A DNA stretch of 64,000 nt from assembly GCF_014697625.1 (NCBI RefSeq), contig NZ_JACJSG010000024.1, forward strand, positions 56,955 to 120,954, given 5' to 3'. The notes beneath the pieces are model-generated. The model saw nothing but the letters and a program-made list of their open reading frames with translations. It searched no databases and was not told the DNA's origin. Each line of letters opens with the position of its first letter. The first letter of the stretch is position 1. The translations under genes were made by a program, and so were the position numbers. This DNA comes from Anabaena azotica FACHB-119 (GTDB taxonomy: Bacteria; Cyanobacteriota; Cyanobacteriia; Cyanobacteriales; Nostocaceae). Of the stretch, positions 17,390-25,497 are shown in pieces.

Positions 17390-18331
17390 TTACTTCGCAC
17401 CAATTTGGGCGGCGACTTCTTCAGCAAAGTTGCTTTCTTGCTTCTCGATACCTTCACCCAGGACGTAGCGCACGAAGCGTTTTACTTCGATATCTTCGCC
17501 GACTTTCGCCTTAACTTGCTTGATCAAGTCTTCCACAGAAATACTTTGGTCGCGAATGTAAGGCTGATCCACTAGAGTAAGTTCTTTCAGGCGTTTTTCA
17601 ATCCGACCTTGAACAATCTTTTCTCTAATGTTTTCTGGCTTATTCGCCAAATCTTCTTTACCTGACTCGATGTCCTTTTCTTTCTGGACAACTTCAGCCG
17701 GGATTTGGTCTACGTTGACATACTCAACGTTTGGGCAAGCTGCTACCTGCATGGCTGCATTTTTTGCCAAGCCTTGTACTTCTTCGTTAGCAGCCGCAGC
17801 ATCAGATTTAGCGCTAACTTCAACTAACACACCAACTCTACCGCCAGTGTGAATGTAGCTATCTACTACTCCAGGTTGACCTGCTACATCAAAATTGATA
17901 AAGCGGCGTACTTGGATGTTTTCACCTAAGTTAGCGATCGCTTGCTTAATCGCTTCATCTACGGTAAGGCTAGAATCTTCAATATAAGATTGAGCTAGCA
18001 AAGACTCAACACTCTCGGCAGTTGCTGCTTGTTGAGCTAGGTTCTTAACGAGATTTTTGAAAGCATCGTTACGGGCGACGAAATCTGTTTGGCAGTTAAC
18101 TTCGATCAGTACACCTATTTTACCACCAGGCTGAATATAGGTATCTACTAGACCTTCTGCCGCAATGCGATCGCTTTTTTTACCCGCAGAGGCAATGCCT
18201 TTTTTCCGTAGCCAGTCAATGGCTTCTTCAACGTTACCTTCAGTTTCTTTCAGCGCTTTTTTGCAGTCCATCATGCCAGCACCAGTCTTTTGGCGTAGCT
18301 CTTGGACGAGTTTTGCAGATATTTCCGCCAT
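17390..18331 (-). CDS. tsf: Translation elongation factor Ts
   Basis: The 313-residue EF-Ts has an N-terminal UBA-like module and the signature TGAGMMDCKKAL (residues 16-27), then the dimerisation core (GKIGVLIEVNCQTDFVARND) and a second related repeat (GGRVGVLVEVSAKSDAA). It is the guanine-nucleotide exchange factor for EF-Tu in the cytoplasm. The length and extra C-terminal helical portion agree with cyanobacterial and plastid-type EF-Ts. It follows rpsB on the same strand, the conserved order, though the 374-bp gap is larger than usual. Confidence 0.97.
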   Translation of the reverse strand: MAEISAKLVQELRQKTGAGMMDCKKALKETEGNVEEAIDWLRKKGIASAGKKSDRIAAEGLVDTYIQPGGKIGVLIEVNCQTDFVARNDAFKNLVKNLAQQAATAESVESLLAQSYIEDSSLTVDEAIKQAIANLGENIQVRRFINFDVAGQPGVVDSYIHTGGRVGVLVEVSAKSDAAAANEEVQGLAKNAAMQVAACPNVEYVNVDQIPAEVVQKEKDIESGKEDLANKPENIREKIVQGRIEKRLKELTLVDQPYIRDQSISVEDLIKQVKAKVGEDIEVKRFVRYVLGEGIEKQESNFAEEVAAQIGAK

Positions 18332-18705
18332 GTTGCCTCAATTCCTAACTTGACCTTGAGTTATATTCGCTCACTAAAACAGTGCTGAGTTCTGAGTGCT
18401 GAAGCGCGGTAGCGCGGCTTTGAGCCAGTTCTGAGCAGAAATCTTGTGAGAGTTACTAGAACATGAGTAATTACTTTTTACTTCCGTTCTCGTGAGCCAA
18501 AACTAGCAATTTTCTTGCTGATTTGTCTAAACATTGATTTTGGGATCATACTCAGCACTCATAACTCAGCACTCAGCACTAGCAAATGTGTTGAGTATTT
18601 CTATCTTACTCAGGGCTGGTGAAGAAAAAGCGATGAAATTTTAAGTCTGAAAGATAAAGTCTCAAGTTTGAGCTTCTAACCCCATCCTTCATGCTTAAAT
18701 ATGGC
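18332..18705. other. rpsB-tsf intergenic region
   Basis: The 374-bp spacer has CTCAGCACT short repeats (around 18550-18580 and 18385-18430) and no gene. A tsf promoter may be present, but no convincing -35/-10 pair stood out. Confidence 0.4.
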
Positions 18706-19503
18706 TTATTCTTCTTCGTCTTCGTCGTCGGGAATCAACGAATCAGTGTAGTCACTTTCATCGTAATCGTAATCTTCCTCAGCGCCTTCGTAATCTTCGT
18801 ACTCTTCTTCTACATCCAGTTGACCGTGACGACCTTCGTAAATCGCATCTGCCAATTTACCAACTATCAACTTGATTGATCTGATAGCGTCGTCATTGGC
18901 TGGGATGGGGATATCTACTACATCTGGGTCGCAGTTTGTATCCAACATAGACACAATGGGAATTGCCAGTTTTTGACATTCTTGAACTGCGTTGTATTCC
19001 CGGCGTTGGTCTACAATTACCACAACATCGGGGACTTTCCGCATCGTTTTGATGCCGCCCAAGTATTTTTGTAGTTTCGCCAGTTCGCGCCGGAGCATGG
19101 ATGCTTCTTTTTTCGGCAGTAAGTCTAAAGCGCCGCTTTCTTCCCGACGCTCCAAATCTTTGAGGCGGTCTACTCTGGTTTTGATGGTTGCCCAGTTGGT
19201 GAGCATTCCCCCCAACCAGCGCTGGTTAATATAGTGAGAACCGCAACGAGCAGCTTCTTGAGCGATAATGCCTGCTGCTTGCCGTTTTGTGCCGACAAAG
19301 AGAAACTTCTTCCCTTGCTCGGCTTGCGATCGCATATAGTTATAAGCCTCATCCATCAACTGGGCTGTTTGCACCAAGTCGATGATATGTACACCATTGC
19401 GAGAGGTGTAAATGTAGGGAGACATTTTTGGGTTCCAGCGTCGGGTTTGATGCCCAAAGTGAACCCCAGACTCCATCATCTGAGCCAATGAAACGACTGG
19501 CAT
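18706..19503 (-). CDS. rpsB: 30S ribosomal protein S2
   Basis: The ATG at 19503 gives MPVVSLAQMMESGVHFGHQT, the standard S2 N-terminus, and a 265-residue protein. An upstream in-frame ATG would add 21 unusual residues and is rejected. Family landmarks are FGHQTRRWNPKM, RWLGGMLTNW and the DTNCDP/IPANDDA region. The C-terminus carries an Asp/Glu/Tyr-rich acidic tail of about 40 residues, found in cyanobacterial S2. It is a component of the small ribosomal subunit, first in the rpsB-tsf pair. Confidence 0.96.
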   Translation of the reverse strand: MPVVSLAQMMESGVHFGHQTRRWNPKMSPYIYTSRNGVHIIDLVQTAQLMDEAYNYMRSQAEQGKKFLFVGTKRQAAGIIAQEAARCGSHYINQRWLGGMLTNWATIKTRVDRLKDLERREESGALDLLPKKEASMLRRELAKLQKYLGGIKTMRKVPDVVVIVDQRREYNAVQECQKLAIPIVSMLDTNCDPDVVDIPIPANDDAIRSIKLIVGKLADAIYEGRHGQLDVEEEYEDYEGAEEDYDYDESDYTDSLIPDDEDEEE

Positions 19504-19765
19504 ATATTTTCTAACTCCTATTCGGGTTAAACCTCCACCTGGGCGTATTTCCCCAAAGGAAAACACCCGAATCCCCAGATGTGCGGAAATTGGTCAACCA
19601 TACTAGGGTAGCACATTTGTGCAAACTTTCAGGAAAAAGTAAACAATCTTGAGAAGTCCTTGATTTTTTCACCACAATCGCTGCTTAAATATGAGCAACA
19701 ATAGATTAAAAATAACGTATGCTTATCTTTAGAGGTTCGCAAATAAAAAACAGCAGCTTCATGCT

Positions 19766-20401
19766 ATGAGTAAGCACAAGCAAGTAGAAGAAAAGGATGC
19801 TTTTACTAGGGCAAGGTTTGAAAGAGCTTGTACCTTAATATATCTTGACTTTCAAAATGCCCCTGAGCTTAAAGATAGGCGATGTGTACGTAAGATTACT
19901 GCTTGGGATAAGATATATTTTGTTCAGTTTTATTGGGGTAGTCCTGTTTTTCTAACTAAACAGACATATCTGTCCTCTGCTAGTGAATTAGCTAGTGATG
20001 TAGGCCTAGTGCGTGAGTTTGCAGATCCCTACCGTCTTCAAAACAATAAGTCTCAAAAAACTAGACAAAAACATCATGCTGATTCGAGATGGAGTAGGGA
20101 TGTTCACCAGAAGTGGCTTGATGATCATGAGTTAATGGTTCGCTTATATTTAGCACGTAAGAAATATCAAGATTTGGGAGATTCGGAAGATTTGGCTCAT
20201 GTCAAAGCAAGTTATGATTTATTGAGGATAGAGCCTTTTTCGAGTCCTGAAATTGTAAAATCAGCGTATTATCAACAAGCAAAAAGTTTTCATCCTGATT
20301 ATGGTGGAAATACAAAAAATTTTTTGTTACTTCAAGAAGCTTATAAAATCGCATTAGAAAACTCTGTTGAAGTTAACGTTACTTTGCTTTTAAAGTCATG
20401 A
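19766..20401 (+). CDS. Protein with C-terminal J-like domain, paired with a possible nuclease
   Basis: In this 211-residue protein the last 70 residues form a J domain (YDLLRIEPFSSPEIVKSAYYQ...) with the HPD motif in SFHPDYGGNTKNF, which would bind an Hsp70. The N-terminal 140 residues (CVRKITAWDKIYFVQFYWGSPVFLTKQTYLSS) match no family I know. The next gene begins only 6 bp after the stop, so they form an operon. The DNA is more AT-rich than the flanking ribosomal genes, which hints at acquisition. Confidence 0.7.
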   Translation: MSKHKQVEEKDAFTRARFERACTLIYLDFQNAPELKDRRCVRKITAWDKIYFVQFYWGSPVFLTKQTYLSSASELASDVGLVREFADPYRLQNNKSQKTRQKHHADSRWSRDVHQKWLDDHELMVRLYLARKKYQDLGDSEDLAHVKASYDLLRIEPFSSPEIVKSAYYQQAKSFHPDYGGNTKNFLLLQEAYKIALENSVEVNVTLLLKS

Positions 20402-20407
20402 GTGTAA

Positions 20408-21310
20408 ATGTTTGAAGTAAGATATTTTCACGGAAATCCAATTACTTTTTCTAGACAACTTATTGAATTAGATGAATTTCTTAAGGCATTAGGAGTGCAG
20501 CAATCGCAAAAAACTTACTTGCAGATAGTAAAGGAACATAATGAGTATTTAGCTAATACTAGTGGGGATGCAAATAATTGTGAAAATCTATCTGATGAAA
20601 GCATTTTCTTCTTTGGACAGGAAAAAATAAGTTTGGTGACTGGACAAAAGCGGAGATTTATCAATTCGCGTCAATTAGTTATCTGTATTCAACAACTAAT
20701 TGAGATGGGAAAGATATCTAGCAAGAATGGTTGGATATTTCTTCAATGGTATAATGGAATTGTTGACAGTGCTATTGAGCAGTGGTACGTAGAGAAAACT
20801 GAAGAAGATATTCAGGATAAATTAGTGCTATTGGCTGGTTACAGTAATATTCGACTTCGCCAAGAATTTACTGTTATTGACAATATCCCCGATTCCGATA
20901 AGAAAACTCGAAGATTTGATTTAGTAGAGTTTGTCAATCGTTCAAATTTGGTAAGAATACGTGAAATAAAGAAACATAGAATTACACTCAATCATGTTAG
21001 AGATGCGATTGAAAAACGTTGTTATATAGAACTCGCTTCTCGTAATTTTCCTGGAAAGCAAGTTGAGTTTGTCTTTTGTAGTCCGAGTGGAATTGAAGAA
21101 GATGCAAGCCAATTCATAGACCAATTAGGTAGTATTTACTATGAAGCAGTGCAAGATTTGGGATTACGTTTGTATCTAAATGCGCTTAAAAACAGACCGA
21201 TTGAGGGTTGGACGTTTTTCCAGTTGAATGTTGCTGGAAAGTTTCGTAACGTTTTACCAGAGACAAGGCTTCTACAAGCAGCAGAAGAAAGATTACGCAA
21301 GCAAAAATGA
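20408..21310 (+). CDS. Hypothetical protein with possible PD-(D/E)xK nuclease-like core
   Basis: No family was recognised for this 300-residue protein. Residues about 155-235 (RRFDLVEFV...NLVRIREIKKHRITLNHVRDAIEK...VEFVFCSP) show an Asp on one strand, then an E-x-K on the next, then a helix and a hydrophobic strand. That is the order of a PD-(D/E)xK nuclease core. It follows the J-domain gene by 6 bp. A nuclease function is inference from this pattern only; an RNA- or DNA-binding protein without catalysis is equally possible. Confidence 0.6.
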   Translation: MFEVRYFHGNPITFSRQLIELDEFLKALGVQQSQKTYLQIVKEHNEYLANTSGDANNCENLSDESIFFFGQEKISLVTGQKRRFINSRQLVICIQQLIEMGKISSKNGWIFLQWYNGIVDSAIEQWYVEKTEEDIQDKLVLLAGYSNIRLRQEFTVIDNIPDSDKKTRRFDLVEFVNRSNLVRIREIKKHRITLNHVRDAIEKRCYIELASRNFPGKQVEFVFCSPSGIEEDASQFIDQLGSIYYEAVQDLGLRLYLNALKNRPIEGWTFFQLNVAGKFRNVLPETRLLQAAEERLRKQK

Positions 21311-21401
21311 TGCTAGCATCGCCTACAATAAAATAATTGTTGTAGCGATGGCAAATTGTCAGCATTAGTAATTAATCAAGCGAACATGATGTTAAAAGTC
21401 A

Positions 21402-22367
21402 TTATTCGCCACTCAATTGAGAATAAGCCTCATACACACCCTTAACGTTGTACCAGTTGAGGAAAATACGCGCTATTTCCAAAGCTAACTGAGGTTTACC
21501 AGATTTAATTAACCACCGCAACAAAGGAGCCATTGTTTTTTCATTCAGTGCGCCATTGAGTGAAAGTATTCCCCACAGTAAACGGTGCAACCATGTCATT
21601 TGAATCATCATCCGCACTTCCCATGTAGGATGTTTTTTGTAGAACAAAACACCCATGCGTCCGCGTTGAATTTCTTTATCTATTAAGTTGGGTATTTGCT
21701 CTAAATTAAATGGTGGATGCCAATGATAGCCGACAGCAGCCGGACATTTTATTAGTTGTAATCCCAGGTTTTTTAATCTAACACCTAACTCTAAATCTTC
21801 CCAACCGTAGAGTTGAAACCCTGTATCAAATAAACCTGCTTTATTTAGCCAATGTTTAGGGATGGCGACGTTACCTGTGGCGAAAAAGGCGGCGGAAAAG
21901 TCTGTGATTTTATAAGGTTCTGCCGTGGGATTATCGAAGTTACAAGTATTAATTACTGCACCGTAGGTAAAAAAGCGATCGCTCCCCAATTTCTCTTGTC
22001 CCTGCACCAACGCATCAGTATGAGCTTGCAGGAAATTTTCCAACACAACTAAATCGCTATCAATAAATATAATTATATCCCCCAGCGCCTTTTCCACGCC
22101 TAAATTCCGCGCCGCCGCCGGCCCTGCATGGTCTTGTTCAAAAGGGCGCACATGGGGAAACTCTTGTTTATTTGCTGCTAACCAATCTATTGTCCCATCT
22201 GTCGAACCATCATCTACTAAGACAATCTCGTAGTCTTTGATGACAGTCGATGCACTCAGCGTCTGCACTTCCAAAGCGCGTAGACACTTCTCCAGAATTG
22301 GACGGCGATTGTAAGTTGGTATCACAACACTAATAAACACAGTCTCACCTACAACATTATTACCCAT
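21402..22367 (-). CDS. Family 2 glycosyltransferase
   Basis: The 321-residue GT-A fold enzyme has the nucleotide-binding start VVIPTYNRRPILEKCL, VDDGSTDGT, the DSD metal motif (IIFIDSDLVV) and the WEDLELGVRL acceptor/base motif. It transfers a sugar from a nucleotide donor to an unknown acceptor, probably a cell-envelope glycan. No membrane segments are visible. It is monocistronic. Confidence 0.9.
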   Translation of the reverse strand: MGNNVVGETVFISVVIPTYNRRPILEKCLRALEVQTLSASTVIKDYEIVLVDDGSTDGTIDWLAANKQEFPHVRPFEQDHAGPAAARNLGVEKALGDIIIFIDSDLVVLENFLQAHTDALVQGQEKLGSDRFFTYGAVINTCNFDNPTAEPYKITDFSAAFFATGNVAIPKHWLNKAGLFDTGFQLYGWEDLELGVRLKNLGLQLIKCPAAVGYHWHPPFNLEQIPNLIDKEIQRGRMGVLFYKKHPTWEVRMMIQMTWLHRLLWGILSLNGALNEKTMAPLLRWLIKSGKPQLALEIARIFLNWYNVKGVYEAYSQLSGE

Positions 22368-22776
22368 CTCCAGAATAGGACACTGTGGTACTTCAGTCTG
22401 TTCCTTGTCTCTTCTGGGTGTAAGGCAAAAACTTCAGCTTTGATTGTCCCCCATACCGCTACACTCCTACACCCTGAATTTTTCGTTTTCATGGGTAATT
22501 TCTATTAACCCTAACAGACAAGCTGATTCTTTCTTGTGTAAATACTGATTTAAGATGAATTAAACATTACATAAACTATTCTTAATCTTTTGTGAATAAA
22601 GTTTTGTAAAGGTGGACAACTTTTTCGCATTTGAGCAATTTAGATAGATTTCCATCAGCCTTGAAGCTAGGAAATTTAAACTTAAAACTTTAATAAAATC
22701 GCAAATTACTGATATCTTCAGTGAATTTGTAGATTGTCTAAATGAACATTTATTCTGCTAAATAGAGGGGTATTTG
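22368..22776. other. Divergent upstream region of the glycosyltransferase and phoX
   Basis: This 409-bp AT-rich region holds the Pho-box-like repeat described separately. No gene was seen. Confidence 0.5.
22548..22588 (+). promoter_or_regulatory. Pho-box-like operator upstream of phoX
   Basis: Four 8-bp blocks with 3-bp spacers, an 11-bp period: ATTTAAGA, ATTAAACA, CATAAACT and CTTAATCT. The period and partial TTAACCT-like content match cyanobacterial PhoB (SphR) boxes. Individual matches are imperfect, so this is a candidate site about 190 bp before the phoX start. Confidence 0.4.
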
Positions 22777-25134
22777 ATGTCTAAATTCAGTCGGAGACAA
22801 CTTTTAATTTTTTTTGCAGGCAGTGCTGGTGCTGCTGTATTAGGAGACAAGTTATTTGAAGGTGTTTCCAACGTTGCAGATGCACAAACTACACCACTGA
22901 CATTTACACCAATACGATTACCGCATCCTCTGCCAATTTATCAGCAGCAGAAAAATTATTTACCCACAGGTATAGGACAAGGGCAGGTACTCAACGCTTC
23001 TGCCAATACTGCTTTATCAACTTATAACGTTATAGATGATGTTGTAGTAGCACCAGAATACGAACGTTATGTAATTGTAGGTTGGGGAGATAAAGTATTT
23101 ACCAACAAGGATGAATATTTTGGTTATAACTGCGATTACACAGCTTTTGTACCCATTGGTAGAACCACAGAAGAAGGCTATTTGTGGGTCAATCACGAAT
23201 ATGTTAGTTTTCCCTTTTCAGGTTTAGCACCAGAAACTCCTGCTGATCTCCAAGGATTTCCTACCGCTTTTGCATCGGTAATTGGGCGGCCTTTACCCTC
23301 AAGTAATAACATTGAACTGCAAGGGGAATTTCTGTATAACTTAGGCGGATCGATTGTTCGCATTTCTAGCCGCAACGCTAGCAGGCATTTTAAAGTAGTA
23401 AATGATTCTAAAAATCGCCGCATTCATGGTTTATCTGGGTTAAAAATTAACGCCCAAAGAAAAGATGCTTATAAAGACGTGACTTCATGGGGAACTCTCA
23501 GCTATCAGCAAGGTGACGACAAATATTTAATTGGTACTGGCCCAGCTGCAACAGAAGTTTTTAATATCAGTGCTGATGGACTGGGTAACAAAATTATCGG
23601 TACAGCATACAACTGTTCTGGCGGTATAACTCCTTGGGGAACAATCTTATCTGCTGAAGAAAACTTCCAAGGTAGTTCAGTCTTTTTCGTGGGTGTGACA
23701 GAAGCAGTTAAACCTGATGGCACTCAGACAGGTTACACTAGTGGCACTACTGGCGCAACCTTTGGGTTAGTTGGGGAAAAATACGGCTGGATGGTAGAAA
23801 TTGACCCAGCTGATCCTAACTTCCACCCACGCAAACATACATGGCTGGGTCGTTACCGCCATGAAAACATTGCCCTGCGCGTGGAAACTGGAAAAAGATT
23901 AGTGGCTTATTTGGGTGACGATAGACGCGGGGGACATACTTGGAAGTTTGTCAGTTCTGGTACTGTCTCCTCCCCAACAAGTAAAGCTAACAGCCAGTTG
24001 TTTGAAAGCGGTACTTTGTATGTCGCCCGTTACAACCCAGATGGTACGGGTCAATGGCTACCCTTACAATTAAATACTCCCACCAATCCCATACCACCGA
24101 CAACACTGTCTTCTGTAGAATTTGCTGCTTTGGGGTCAGCACAAAGAGATGGGCGGCTACCATTACCAAGGCGAAATGGCATTGCTGGACAAACTCAGGA
24201 TGGTGGTGCATTCAACTGCGATCGCACAAATGAAACAACAGCTTTAAGTGGCTATCAAAATAAAACTCTAGCTAGTTTCTACCCTACCCAAGGTGCAGTT
24301 CTCGTTGATGCTTTCTTAGCAGCCAACCTAATTGGCGGAACTCCCACAGCCCGCCCAGAAGACATTGAAGTTCATCCCTTTACCAAAGAAGTCTTCATTG
24401 CATATACTGATGGTGCGCCTGGTAGCGATGGTTATCCTGATTCGCGTATTTTCCAGGTTGCTAAATTAAATGCGAATGTCAACGCCACACAGCAGTCAGG
24501 CGGAATCTACAAAATTATTGAAGATAGCGCCGATGGTACAGGTACAACCTTTAAGTGGCAAAAATTTGCCCAAGGGGGAGAAGCTGGTTCAATTGGTGGT
24601 GCAGGTTTCGCCAACGTAGATAATTTAGTATTCGACACTCAAGCAAACGTTTGGGGTGTAACAGATATGTCTACATCAACCCACAACGGTTTTAACGTTG
24701 GTGCAACAGGAAACCAAACTACTATCAATCACACGGTTAGTGGTAACGTTTCCAATTTTACAGGAGTTTTTGGTAATAACTGGCTGTTCTTTATCCCCAC
24801 TAGCGGCCCCAATGCTGGACAGGTATTGCCCTTCGCCTATGGGCCAGTACGTTGTGAGATGACTGGGCCTACTTTTGTGGGAGATACATTAATTGTTGCC
24901 GTGCAGCATCCAGGCGAAGACTGCCCAATTAACGATGGTACGCTACTCAACCGCAGCATTGAAATACTTAATTTGGATGGTACAACATTCAATCAGACTC
25001 GTACTGTACCCCGTGGTAGTAGCTGGCCTAGCAATATCTCAAAAAATGATGGTGGTCAAGGTCAATCTACAGGTGTCCCTCGTCCTTCTGTAATTGGTAT
25101 CCGTCGTAAAAACTCCACTGGTAGATTTATCTAA
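22777..25134 (+). CDS. phoX: PhoX-type alkaline phosphatase (Tat-exported)
   Basis: The 785-residue protein starts at ATG 22777, preceded by AGAGGGG. A twin-arginine signal (SRRQLLIFFAGSAGAA) leads to export as a folded metalloprotein. The mature part has PhoX/DUF839 features such as EEGYLWVNHEY, GGITPWGTILSAEENFQG, GEKYGWMVEIDP, HENIALRVE and the C-terminal YGPVRCEMTGP. PhoX enzymes release phosphate from phosphomonoesters using calcium and iron cofactors. A Pho-box-like repeat upstream fits induction by phosphate starvation. A MITE-like element begins at the stop codon. Confidence 0.9.
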   Translation: MSKFSRRQLLIFFAGSAGAAVLGDKLFEGVSNVADAQTTPLTFTPIRLPHPLPIYQQQKNYLPTGIGQGQVLNASANTALSTYNVIDDVVVAPEYERYVIVGWGDKVFTNKDEYFGYNCDYTAFVPIGRTTEEGYLWVNHEYVSFPFSGLAPETPADLQGFPTAFASVIGRPLPSSNNIELQGEFLYNLGGSIVRISSRNASRHFKVVNDSKNRRIHGLSGLKINAQRKDAYKDVTSWGTLSYQQGDDKYLIGTGPAATEVFNISADGLGNKIIGTAYNCSGGITPWGTILSAEENFQGSSVFFVGVTEAVKPDGTQTGYTSGTTGATFGLVGEKYGWMVEIDPADPNFHPRKHTWLGRYRHENIALRVETGKRLVAYLGDDRRGGHTWKFVSSGTVSSPTSKANSQLFESGTLYVARYNPDGTGQWLPLQLNTPTNPIPPTTLSSVEFAALGSAQRDGRLPLPRRNGIAGQTQDGGAFNCDRTNETTALSGYQNKTLASFYPTQGAVLVDAFLAANLIGGTPTARPEDIEVHPFTKEVFIAYTDGAPGSDGYPDSRIFQVAKLNANVNATQQSGGIYKIIEDSADGTGTTFKWQKFAQGGEAGSIGGAGFANVDNLVFDTQANVWGVTDMSTSTHNGFNVGATGNQTTINHTVSGNVSNFTGVFGNNWLFFIPTSGPNAGQVLPFAYGPVRCEMTGPTFVGDTLIVAVQHPGEDCPINDGTLLNRSIEILNLDGTTFNQTRTVPRGSSWPSNISKNDGGQGQSTGVPRPSVIGIRRKNSTGRFI

Positions 25135-25292
25135 CTTTTCACGTTATGTGGAAAAGTTAACGCTCCTACCTAACCCCCCAGCCCCCTTCCCTTCAAGGGA
25201 AGGGGGAGCAATTAAAGCCTCTCCCCTTTTAGGAGAGAGGATGGAAGTGGGGTTTTCTAGACCCCGTGAAAAGTCAGGTAGATTTATCTAAC
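25120..25292. mobile_element. MITE-like element at the phoX stop codon
   Basis: A 16-bp direct repeat GGTAGATTTATCTAAC (25120-25135 and 25277-25292) flanks a segment with 10-bp perfect inverted ends ACTTTTCACG/CGTGAAAAGT (25134-25143, 25265-25274). Inside are C-rich/G-rich hairpins (CCCTTCCCTTCAAGGGAAGG) and CTCTCCCC...AGGAGAGAGG. The duplication regenerates the phoX C-terminal codons and stop at the far end. Confidence 0.65.
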
Positions 25293-25497
25293 GCCAACTT
25301 TGTTGAGAGAGACGTTGCAATGTCATGTCTCTAAATAATTTTCGTATCGGTTAAATCAAGGTTAGGGTTGTCAACATTCAACAGTCCAGAGTCGAAAATG
25401 TGGCTTGTTTGGACTTTTGAAGATTGACAACCTCAACCACAAATTGCCGTAATTTGTATCCATCCTGTGCATCCATCCTGAGAATCGAGGCATAAAA
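25293..25497. other. Upstream region of the beta-helix gene
   Basis: It contains an imperfect inverted pair, GTTGTCAACATTC... and ...GATTGACAACC (around 25363-25435), that could form a long leader hairpin. No gene was seen. Confidence 0.35.
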
